This document shows positions 43,496 to 51,060 of a stretch of DNA of 54,518 nucleotides, one piece after another. The first letter of the stretch is position 1; each line of letters starts with the position of its first letter. The notes beneath the pieces were generated by a model that saw only the letters and a program-made list of their open reading frames with translations, was not told the origin of the DNA and searched no databases. The translations under genes were made by a program, and so were the position numbers. Source of the stretch: Actinobacteria bacterium UBA4426. Its GTDB lineage: Bacteria > Actinomycetota > Actinomycetes > S36-B12. Where the stretch lies: the NCBI GenBank assembly GCA_002390705.1, contig DGQA01000037.1:1-54518 (forward strand), in the 5' to 3' direction.

Positions 43496-44806
43496 TCAGT
43501 CTAGCGATTCGCCCTGGCGTAACCTACGAAGCCGATCTGCTACCGCCCCGAGTCGCTCCTCGGCTCCATGATTGGTGGGCTGAAAATACCCCGCATCCAG
43601 TAATTCTTCGGGGAGATAGGTCTGTGGCGCCACTCCGCTGGGCTCATCGTGGGGGTAGAGATAGTTCTGTCCGTGCCCCAATTCAGAAGCCCCGGGATAG
43701 TGGGCATCGCGCAGATAGGCCGGCACCGTACCCACCCGTCCACGTTGGACATCTGTCATCGCCGCACCGATCGCCTTCACCACACTATTGGATTTTGGGG
43801 CCAGGCTCGCCTCCAACGTGGCGTGCGCCAAAATAATCTGCGCCTCTGGCATCCCCACCAATGCAACAGACTGGGCGGCAGCAACCGAAGTAAGCAACAC
43901 CCCCGATGCAGCCAAACCAATGTCTTCGCTGGCGAGAATCATCAGGCGCCTAGCAATAAAACGTGGGTCTTCACCGGCATGCAACATTCGAGCAAGGTAG
44001 TGCAGCGCCGCATCAGGGTCGCTCCCCCGAATGCTCTTGATAAATGCGCTCACCACGTCGTAGTGCGTGTCGCCATCTTTGTCATAGTTAATCGCCACGA
44101 TATTAATGGCATTTTCTACATCCTCTACTTCAATCTTCGTGCTTTCACGCGCTAGCGCCGCATGAGCTGCGGATTCGAGCGATATCAGGGCTCGTCTCGC
44201 ATCACCGCTACTGGCATCGATGAGTGCAACCAACGCTTCATCACTTGCAGTGACGCTTGCATTTAATCCGCGCTCACTCTGCATTGCCCGCGTGAGCACT
44301 ATCGCTATCGAACTCTGATCAAGGAGTTCCAATTCGACCACAACACTTCGAGAAAGCAGGGGTGATACAACTGAAAAACTTGGATTCTCAGTTGTTGCAG
44401 CAACCAAGATCACCCAACCGTTTTCAACTGCGGGCAGTAGCGCGTCCTGTTGCCCCTTGTTAAATCGGTGTACCTCGTCAATAAACAGAACCGTTTGCGT
44501 GCCATACAGGCTCGAATCCTCACGTGCCTTCTCGATAACTTCGCGCACATCACGCACCCCCGCACTGACGGCCGAAAGCTCACGAAACTTTCGCCCAGTT
44601 TGGCGGGAAATCAAATGTGCGATCGTAGTTTTACCCGAACCCGGCGGCCCCCACAAAATCACTGATACCGAACCGGCTCCCGTGAGCAATAACTGCAATG
44701 GGCTTCCATCCGCGAGTGCTCGCCTCTGACCTACCAGCTCCTCGAAGCCCTGTGGCCGCATCCGCACAGCCAAAGGTCCTGTCGGGCCCTGTTCAAAAAG
44801 ACTCAC
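43496..44806 (-). CDS. rarA: Replication-associated recombination protein A (RarA/MgsA)
   Basis: RarA is a AAA+ ATPase acting at stalled replication forks. The 436-residue protein starts PLAVRMRPQGFEELVGQ, has Walker A WGPPGSGKTTIAHL, Walker B TVLFIDEVHRFNKGQQDALLP, sensor 1 ATTENPSFSVVSPLLSR, and the C-terminal tetramerisation domain with YDKDGDTHYDVVSAFIKS, GSDPDAALHYLARML and HYPGASELGHGQNYLYPHD. All family hallmarks are present. It follows aspS by 30 bases. Confidence 0.97.
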   Translation of the reverse strand: MSLFEQGPTGPLAVRMRPQGFEELVGQRRALADGSPLQLLLTGAGSVSVILWGPPGSGKTTIAHLISRQTGRKFRELSAVSAGVRDVREVIEKAREDSSLYGTQTVLFIDEVHRFNKGQQDALLPAVENGWVILVAATTENPSFSVVSPLLSRSVVVELELLDQSSIAIVLTRAMQSERGLNASVTASDEALVALIDASSGDARRALISLESAAHAALARESTKIEVEDVENAINIVAINYDKDGDTHYDVVSAFIKSIRGSDPDAALHYLARMLHAGEDPRFIARRLMILASEDIGLAASGVLLTSVAAAQSVALVGMPEAQIILAHATLEASLAPKSNSVVKAIGAAMTDVQRGRVGTVPAYLRDAHYPGASELGHGQNYLYPHDEPSGVAPQTYLPEELLDAGYFQPTNHGAEERLGAVADRLRRLRQGESLD

Positions 44807-44836
44807 CGGTTAACCATAAGTCGTGTCCAAACGTCC

Positions 44837-46621
44837 CTACTTCGGCGAGGGAATCGCTTGCGGGGACTCAATTTCTTGTGAGCCACTCTTTTTCGTTAGT
44901 GCATCAATGCCAGCCTCCCTGCGCTGCGCCACAGTGATCCGCGTAGGGGCACCGGTAAGTGGGTCCTGCCCACCACCGGTTTTAGGGAACGCGATCACAT
45001 CACGCAGTGAATTAGCACCCGCGAGCAACATACAAATCCGGTCCCAACCAAATGCGATGCCTCCATGTGGTGGCGGCCCGTATGCAAAAGCCTCGAGTAG
45101 GAACCCGAACTTGTCATTGGCCTCTTGCTCATCGAGTCCTAAAATTCGAAATACCTGGCTTTGGATTTCGCTCTGATGAATACGGATTGAGCCACCACCA
45201 ATTTCGTTGCCATTGCACACAAGGTCGTATGCCCAGGCAAGTGCCTGTCCAGGTGATTCAGTGAACTTATTGATCCAATCGCCATTGGGTGAGGTGAACG
45301 GATGGTGCACCGCTGTCCACACCCATTTCCCAGTGTCGTCTTGAACTTCTTCGAACATCGGAGCGTCAATGATCCACACAAAACTCCACACACTTTCGTC
45401 AATCAAGTGGAGGCGTTCAGCAATTTCGTTTCGCACGGCGCCCAGCAATGCCCGAGAATCTGGAGTACGTCCCGCGGCGAAAAAGATGCAATCCCCCACT
45501 TGGGCACCCACTGTAGTAACTAACTCCGCGCGTTCTTGATCGCTCAGATTCTTGGCGACTGGGCCACCGAGGCCTTCCTCTGTGACCGTGACGTACGCCA
45601 AACCTTTGGCGCCACGCTGCTTGGCCCACTCTTGCCATGCGTCAAATGTTCGACGAGGCTGATCCGCGCCACCGGGCATCACGACCGCTCCCACGTAATC
45701 CGCCTGAAAAACTCGGAACGGCGTGTCAGCGAAAAATTCGGTTAGATCCACGAGCTCCAGATCGAAACGTAAGTCTGGCTTGTCGCTTCCAAAACGACGC
45801 ATCGACTCGAAATACGTCATTCGCGCGATGTCACCAATTTCGTATTTCAAGATCCCCTGCCACAGGGAACGAATAACCTGCTCGCCCACCGCCATCACGT
45901 CGTCTTGGTCAACGAAGCTCATCTCGATATCAAGTTGAGTAAACTCTGGCTGGCGATCAGCCCGGAAATCTTCATCGCGATAGCACCGTGCAATCTGGAA
46001 ATATTTTTCCATGCCCGCAACCATGAGCAGCTGCTTGAATAGTTGCGGCGACTGTGGCAAGGCGTACCAATTGCCCGGCTGTAACCGCACAGGGACCAAG
46101 AAGTCTCGCGCACCTTCGGGAGTGGAGCGGGTCAATGTAGGTGTCTCAATCTCAATGAATTCCTGATCAATAAGAACACTGCGCGCAATATGACTGACAT
46201 GCGAACGCATTCGCAAAATATCCCCCGCACTCTTGCGACGCAGGTCCAGATACCTGTGCCGCAACCTCACTTCGTCGCTCACAGTCGTTCGGTCATCAAT
46301 GGGGAAAGGCAGCGGCGCAGACGTGGACAGCACTTCTAAATTGGTCGTGATGACTTCGATCGCACCGGAAGGTAAATCCGGATTTGCATTACCTTCAGGT
46401 CTCTCCTGCACCGTTCCTGTAACTGCAATGCAGTACTCGTCGCGCAAGTCATGGGCCACGGATGTGTCGCGCACAACTATTTGCGCCACACCAGTTGAGT
46501 CGCGAAGGTCGAGGAAAGCGACTCCGCCATGATCGCGACGGCTGCCGATCCAACCTGCCAACGTCACTTCGCGTCCGATGTCTGCGCTATTGAGTGCACC
46601 TGCTTCAGCCGTGCGAATCAA
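44837..46621 (-). CDS. aspS: Aspartate--tRNA ligase
   Basis: AspRS charges tRNA-Asp. The 594-residue protein has the anticodon-binding OB-fold (VTLAGWIGSRRDHGGVAFLDLRD), class II motif 2 (ARCYRDEDFRADRQPEFTQLD, split across the middle), the GAD insertion domain of bacterial enzymes, and motif 3 (GIAFGWDRICMLLAGA). It starts with TTG at 46621, overlapping the hisS stop as TTGA; the sequence MIRTAEAGALN fits the family. Whether it is discriminating or also charges tRNA-Asn cannot be told here. Confidence 0.96.
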   Translation of the reverse strand: MIRTAEAGALNSADIGREVTLAGWIGSRRDHGGVAFLDLRDSTGVAQIVVRDTSVAHDLRDEYCIAVTGTVQERPEGNANPDLPSGAIEVITTNLEVLSTSAPLPFPIDDRTTVSDEVRLRHRYLDLRRKSAGDILRMRSHVSHIARSVLIDQEFIEIETPTLTRSTPEGARDFLVPVRLQPGNWYALPQSPQLFKQLLMVAGMEKYFQIARCYRDEDFRADRQPEFTQLDIEMSFVDQDDVMAVGEQVIRSLWQGILKYEIGDIARMTYFESMRRFGSDKPDLRFDLELVDLTEFFADTPFRVFQADYVGAVVMPGGADQPRRTFDAWQEWAKQRGAKGLAYVTVTEEGLGGPVAKNLSDQERAELVTTVGAQVGDCIFFAAGRTPDSRALLGAVRNEIAERLHLIDESVWSFVWIIDAPMFEEVQDDTGKWVWTAVHHPFTSPNGDWINKFTESPGQALAWAYDLVCNGNEIGGGSIRIHQSEIQSQVFRILGLDEQEANDKFGFLLEAFAYGPPPHGGIAFGWDRICMLLAGANSLRDVIAFPKTGGGQDPLTGAPTRITVAQRREAGIDALTKKSGSQEIESPQAIPSPK

Positions 46622-47904
46622 GATTGTTCCTCTCTAAGGGTGCTTAACATTTTTTGTAACCGTGGGATTAAAGTTGTGGGCTCTGCCAGCACAGAATGTT
46701 GATCACCGCTGGACATTTCCTTGATGATCACGCTTTGGGTCTGGATTTCATCAGGGCCTAGAATGAGCACGAACGGTGCATTGGTGTTATTCGCCACTTT
46801 CATGGCATTTTTAATACTCCGATTATCGACACAAATATCGGCCGCTATCCCCGCTCGCCTGAGGAGAACCAGGAGTGCAACACCTTGTGTGCGACTTTCG
46901 GCTTCCAAGGGAATTACACACACATCGAGAATACCCTTGCGCAGCGGGACAAGCTTTTCTGCTTCACATGCAAGAAGGGTTCGATCGACACCGAGGCCAA
47001 ATCCAATCCCCGAGTGCTCAGCCCCACCCAGTTCGCTCATCAGCCCGTCGTACCTGCCCCCGCCACCAATCCCAGATTGGGCGCCAAGACCCGGGTGCAC
47101 AAACTCGAAGGCCGTACGTGTGTAGTAGTCCAGCCCTCGAACCATGCGGGGCGCCTCGCTCCATGACACTCCAAAAACCCGTAGGAATTTGCGCACCTCG
47201 TCATAGTGCTGTTGGCACTGCTCGCATAATGAATCAATCATGAGTGGAGCACTAACGAGTTGCGTCAATACAACCTCTCGCTTGTCGTCCAGCACCCGTA
47301 ACGGATTGAGTTCGGCTCGAGCGCGAGTCTCCTGGTCGAGCTCGCACCGTGAGAGAAATTCCTGCAGCAGGACTCGATAAGTAGGCCGACACTTCGAGCA
47401 ACCAAGGGAAGTGAGATCCAGATGGAAATCTCGTAGCCCAAGTGAACGATATGCCTGGTCGGCAATTGCAATTACTTCAGCATCAATAATGGGGTCAACT
47501 GATCCAATTACTTCTACCCCGACCTGCTGTAGCTGGCGGTACCGGCCATGTTGGGGGCGCTCTGCTCTAAAAAACGGGCCCCGGTACCAAAGTTTGGCGG
47601 GCAGCGAGCCCTTGTCCAGTCGATTCTCGATGACAGCACGCATTACTCCGGCTGTTCCCTCAGGGCGCAACGTGATTGATCTATCACCGCGATCTGTAAA
47701 GGTGTACATCTCTTTCTGTACCACGTCAGTACTGGCACCGACGCCCCTCTCGAAGAGCTCCGTTGCCTCAAAAACCGGCAACTCAATGTACTCATAACCG
47801 CTCAGCCGGGCGGGCGCGCTCAGTTGCTCTTGAACCGTGTAAAAGTCTCGACTGCGGGGAGGCACATAATCTGGAACGCCTTTGGGTGCATTGATAGCTT
47901 CCAT
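46618..47904 (-). CDS. hisS: Histidine--tRNA ligase
   Basis: HisRS charges tRNA-His. The 428-residue class II enzyme shows APKGVPDY, motif 1 region EYIELPVFE, TLRPEGTAGVMRA, motif 2 YRGPFFRAERPQHGRYRQ, the histidine-specific motifs RGLDYYTRTAFE and GGGRYDGL, and motif 3 GIGFGLGVDRTLL. The C-terminal anticodon domain is complete. It lies three bases after the MBL hydrolase gene and overlaps aspS by four bases. Confidence 0.97.
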   Translation of the reverse strand: MEAINAPKGVPDYVPPRSRDFYTVQEQLSAPARLSGYEYIELPVFEATELFERGVGASTDVVQKEMYTFTDRGDRSITLRPEGTAGVMRAVIENRLDKGSLPAKLWYRGPFFRAERPQHGRYRQLQQVGVEVIGSVDPIIDAEVIAIADQAYRSLGLRDFHLDLTSLGCSKCRPTYRVLLQEFLSRCELDQETRARAELNPLRVLDDKREVVLTQLVSAPLMIDSLCEQCQQHYDEVRKFLRVFGVSWSEAPRMVRGLDYYTRTAFEFVHPGLGAQSGIGGGGRYDGLMSELGGAEHSGIGFGLGVDRTLLACEAEKLVPLRKGILDVCVIPLEAESRTQGVALLVLLRRAGIAADICVDNRSIKNAMKVANNTNAPFVLILGPDEIQTQSVIIKEMSSGDQHSVLAEPTTLIPRLQKMLSTLREEQS

Positions 47905-47907
47905 GGT

Positions 47908-48588
47908 CTACAGCCCCCGACCTGTGCTCAGGAATGGATTGGTTGCTCGCTCCGCACCAATTGTTGTGTCGGACCCGTGACCGGGGTACACCAAGGTGTC
48001 ATCAGCCAGTGGGAGAATCACGCGAGCAAGCGACTCCTGCATAGCCCGGGCATCCCCACCTGGCAGGTCAGTGCGTCCGATTGATCCGGCGAAAAGAACA
48101 TCACCGGTGAAAGCGATGAGATCACCACTATGTTGCGTTTTGATCACCATTGAGCCCTCCGTGTGACCTGGTGCGTGAATGAACTCCCAATCCACGCCAG
48201 CGATATTCAAGGACTTGTTCTCCTCAATTACCTCAACATCACTTGGCTCAGTCAGTTCCAATTCGCCTTTCGTCATGGCGAGTAGCTGCTCCCGCGCGGC
48301 CGCAAAACTACTTCCGGCCGGATCTGCCAGACGGTATCGATCTTTGCCGTGAATCATGGCCGGGATCGCGAACTGGGCGCTTACGGGGGCCACACTCCAA
48401 ATATGGTCAATATGCCCGTGGGTCAAGATAACTGCAGCGGGCGCAAGCCGGTGCGCACGGATAATCTCCTTGATTCCCTCGATAGAATCCTGACCTGGAT
48501 CAATGATGATCGCCGGCTCGCCTGGGCCCGCCGCCACCACATAAGCATTGGTAGACCAGGAGCCGGCGGGAAAACCTTTGATCAACAT
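47908..48588 (-). CDS. MBL-fold metallo-hydrolase (glyoxalase II-like)
   Basis: A 226-residue metallo-beta-lactamase-fold protein. Metal ligands are THGHIDH (56-62), the His in APGHTEGSM, the Asp in FTGDVLFAGSIGRTDLPGG, and the His in YPGHGSDT. This pattern is the hydroxyacylglutathione hydrolase-like group. Actinobacteria lack glutathione, so the substrate is more likely a mycothiol or other thioester; that is inference. It is three bases before hisS, a common actinobacterial arrangement next to the cyclophilin and rel genes. A separate MBL gene with different sequence lies at 17046. Confidence 0.88.
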   Translation of the reverse strand: MLIKGFPAGSWSTNAYVVAAGPGEPAIIIDPGQDSIEGIKEIIRAHRLAPAAVILTHGHIDHIWSVAPVSAQFAIPAMIHGKDRYRLADPAGSSFAAAREQLLAMTKGELELTEPSDVEVIEENKSLNIAGVDWEFIHAPGHTEGSMVIKTQHSGDLIAFTGDVLFAGSIGRTDLPGGDARAMQESLARVILPLADDTLVYPGHGSDTTIGAERATNPFLSTGRGL

Positions 48589-48693
48589 AAGGGTGCCAGC
48601 CTAGCCATGGGTATTATTAGGCACCTCGTTGAACCAGAACTAAAAAAAGTTGCATCACAACAACCTGATTATGAACCGATGGAGAGCCGACTT

Positions 48694-49500
48694 ATGAGTA
48701 GTCAGAAGCGTGAGCGAGACCTTGCTCGAGCAAAATTCGAACGCCAGCAAGTCAAACGCGCCCAGCGAGCTCATCGCGCAAAGCGTAACCAACGTGTCAC
48801 CGCCGTCGTTGTAGCCATCGCCTTGATTGTTGCCGGCATCGGCTTTGCAGTCTTCTCCGCCACTAGCAACGATTCCCTCCCGGTATCACAGGCAAGTCAG
48901 GCTCCAACAGAATCCGCCGCCTCCGAAACTGCGAACGCAGGCATCCCTGTGGACTGCACTCCGGCAGGCACACCACGCGCGAACGACATTTCATATCCTG
49001 AGGGCCCGCAGGCGCTGGACTTCACTCCCACCACGTTGTCACTTGACACGAACTGTGGCGTGATCGAAATTGCATTGGACCCAAACGCCCCAGTGACGGT
49101 TGCTTCGGAAGCATTTCTCGCGAGTAGTGGCTTTTATGACAACACTTTTTGTCATCGACTCACCACCGAAGGTATTTATGTCCTGCAATGCGGGGATCCT
49201 GCCGGCAATGGGTCCGGTGGCCCCGGCTATTCCGTGCAGGACGAGAACCTCCCTGGGGGGGAAGACGCCAATTACCCAGCCGGCACCATCGCAATGGCCA
49301 ATGCTGGTCCAGGGACAAGCGGTTCGCAATTCTTCATTGTCTATGCCGACACGTCTCTGCCGCCCGGATACTCGATTTGGGGCTCGGTGACGAGCGGTCT
49401 GGGGATAATTCAAGATCTGGCCGCGGTAGGGGTCGAAAACGGCCTCACCGACGGCCCTCCTGCACAGCCAATGTTTATCAATACTGCAACAGTTTCCTAA
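48694..49500 (+). CDS. Membrane-anchored cyclophilin-type peptidyl-prolyl isomerase
   Basis: The protein has a charged cytoplasmic N-terminus (1-33), one membrane helix at about 35-56, a Ser/Ala/Gln-rich linker and a cyclophilin domain outside the cell. Cyclophilin motifs are GVIEIALDPNAPVTV, FYDNTFCHRLT, GTIAMANAGPGTSGSQFFIV and GYSIWGSV. Cys154 and Cys164-like residues (FCHR, LQCGD) may be an extracytoplasmic pair. The frame is open far upstream, but ATG 48694 with GGAGAG eight bases before is convincing; 268 residues. It would catalyse prolyl isomerisation of exported proteins. It is divergent from the MBL-hisS-aspS group. Confidence 0.92.
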   Translation: MSSQKRERDLARAKFERQQVKRAQRAHRAKRNQRVTAVVVAIALIVAGIGFAVFSATSNDSLPVSQASQAPTESAASETANAGIPVDCTPAGTPRANDISYPEGPQALDFTPTTLSLDTNCGVIEIALDPNAPVTVASEAFLASSGFYDNTFCHRLTTEGIYVLQCGDPAGNGSGGPGYSVQDENLPGGEDANYPAGTIAMANAGPGTSGSQFFIVYADTSLPPGYSIWGSVTSGLGIIQDLAAVGVENGLTDGPPAQPMFINTATVS

Positions 49501-49548
49501 CATTAGGGAAGAAACCGAGGCAAAGCTTCACAAATGTAGGAAAGTAGT

Positions 49549-49594
49549 GTTATCACCGATTTACATGCAACGACAGTGCTGCAACCTTTGCAGC
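49549..49594 (+). promoter_or_regulatory. Shared 12-mer and inverted repeat before the DUF349 gene
   Basis: GTTATCACCGAT at 49549-49560 is identical to 12 bases of the inverted repeat upstream of livK at 31911. It is followed by a perfect inverted repeat GCTGCAA-CCT-TTGCAGC (49578-49594). Both lie in the 125-base gap between the cyclophilin gene and the DUF349 gene and may be regulatory. A -35/-10 pair could not be assigned. Confidence 0.35.
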
Positions 49595-49625
49595 CGACCA
49601 ACCTGGTTCCCGCGAAAGGCCCGCC

Positions 49626-51047
49626 ATGAATGAAGTTCCGATTCCTTCGACCCTCAACCCTGAGGCCCTTTCGCCCACAGAAGCCTACGCAGGAGCCCCC
49701 ACGCCGGCATCCGTCACAGCCCCCACGCCGGCATCCGTCACAGCCCCCACGCCGGCATCCGTCACAGCCCCCACGCCGTTATCCCTAAAGCCGGTTGCCC
49801 GGGCCGCAATTTCGCAGGCATCCCAATGGGGCCGAGTCACAGCAGATGGCACGGTGTTCCTCAAGGCCCCAGAGGGCGAAGTCGAAGTCGGTCAATACGC
49901 GGCCGGGAGCCCCCAAGACGGACTCACATTCTATGCGCGCAAATACGACGACCTAGTAGTAGAAATCGAGGTAATCCAAACCCGAATCAACGAAAGCAAG
50001 ACTTCGGCCGACGCCGCCACGCTCGTGGTGAAGCGGGTGCGAGAAGCGCTTTCCGGGCGCTCGTTTGTCGGTGACATCGTGTTTCTCGAGCAGATGTGCG
50101 CCGATGTCGACGTGTTGATTGATCAGAAAAGGGTCACCGAACGGGCCCGTAAGGCGGCTCTCAAGGAGAGCGCTCGCACCGCAAGAGTCACACTTGTTGA
50201 GGAAGCCGAAAAGATGTCCGGATCAAGTTCATGGAAGTCGACCACGGAGCGTTACAGTGCGATCGTAGAAGAGTGGAAGACCCTCCCCCGCGTGGATCGA
50301 AATGCGGAACAAGAAATGTGGAAGCGGTTGAGTAATGCTCGCACAACATTTGATAAAAGGCGTCGCGCGCATTTCCATGAATTAGATGCCGAGCGCAAGG
50401 AAGCCCTCAGTGTCAAACGTGAACTGATCACTCGCGCACAAGCCGCACTCGGTACCACTGATCCCAAAGCGGGAATCAAAAAGTTCAAGGACCTGATGGA
50501 TGCGTGGAAAAAAGCGCCACGGGGAAGCCGAGCCGACGAGGATAAGCTATGGAAACGCTTCAAGGCTGCCCAGGACGAGTTCTTTGACACCCTCAAAGCG
50601 AGCGAAGCAGCCGAGGAGGAGAAGTTGCGACCCAATGTATCTGTGAAGGAAGAACTTATTGTCAAGGCGGAAGCTCTATTACCCGTAGACCTGACGGCAC
50701 TGAAGACTCAGAAATTCCAACTCCGCGAGCTCCAACTCGCATGGGAGAAGGCTGGTGAACTGCCCAAAAAGGACCGCGCACGATTAGATTCACGTCTGAA
50801 AAAAGTCGAGGATGCCTTCCGGACAGTTGAGGAAAAGCAATGGACTCGCACTAATCCTCAAGCCTTAGCTCGAGCAGAAGACACCGCCAATGCTTTCGCT
50901 GGTGGTCTCTCCAAATACGAGCGTCAACTAGAGCAAGCAAAGGCGGCCGGAGACACGAAAACGACGGCTCAACTTGAGGACTCAATCAACAGTCTTCGGG
51001 CACTGCTCGGGGCGGTAGAAAACACTGCCGCAGATCTAAGTTCTTAA
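49626..51047 (+). CDS. DUF349 domain protein
   Basis: The 473-residue protein has an N-terminal Pro/Ala/Thr/Ser repeat region (about 15-55), a short beta-rich segment (WGRVTADGTVFLKAPEGE), and then a long helical, coiled-coil-like body with three DUF349-type units, recognisable from the repeated W-K-x-x-P pattern in VEEWKTLPRVDR, MDAWKKAPRGSRADEDKLWKRFKAAQDEF and LAWEKAGELPKKDR. DUF349 proteins are common next to rel in Actinobacteria; their function is not established. It ends 13 bases before the convergent rel stop. No enzyme motif is seen. Confidence 0.88.
   Translation: MNEVPIPSTLNPEALSPTEAYAGAPTPASVTAPTPASVTAPTPASVTAPTPLSLKPVARAAISQASQWGRVTADGTVFLKAPEGEVEVGQYAAGSPQDGLTFYARKYDDLVVEIEVIQTRINESKTSADAATLVVKRVREALSGRSFVGDIVFLEQMCADVDVLIDQKRVTERARKAALKESARTARVTLVEEAEKMSGSSSWKSTTERYSAIVEEWKTLPRVDRNAEQEMWKRLSNARTTFDKRRRAHFHELDAERKEALSVKRELITRAQAALGTTDPKAGIKKFKDLMDAWKKAPRGSRADEDKLWKRFKAAQDEFFDTLKASEAAEEEKLRPNVSVKEELIVKAEALLPVDLTALKTQKFQLRELQLAWEKAGELPKKDRARLDSRLKKVEDAFRTVEEKQWTRTNPQALARAEDTANAFAGGLSKYERQLEQAKAAGDTKTTAQLEDSINSLRALLGAVENTAADLSS
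49695..49778. repeat. 24-base tandem repeat within the DUF349 gene
   Basis: Three identical 24-base units (49695-49718, 49719-49742, 49743-49766) and half of a fourth encode the eight-residue unit APTPASVT. Perfect DNA identity suggests recent expansion by slippage. The encoded segment is a disordered linker. Confidence 0.9.
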
Positions 51048-51060
51048 CAGCGAGAAACCG

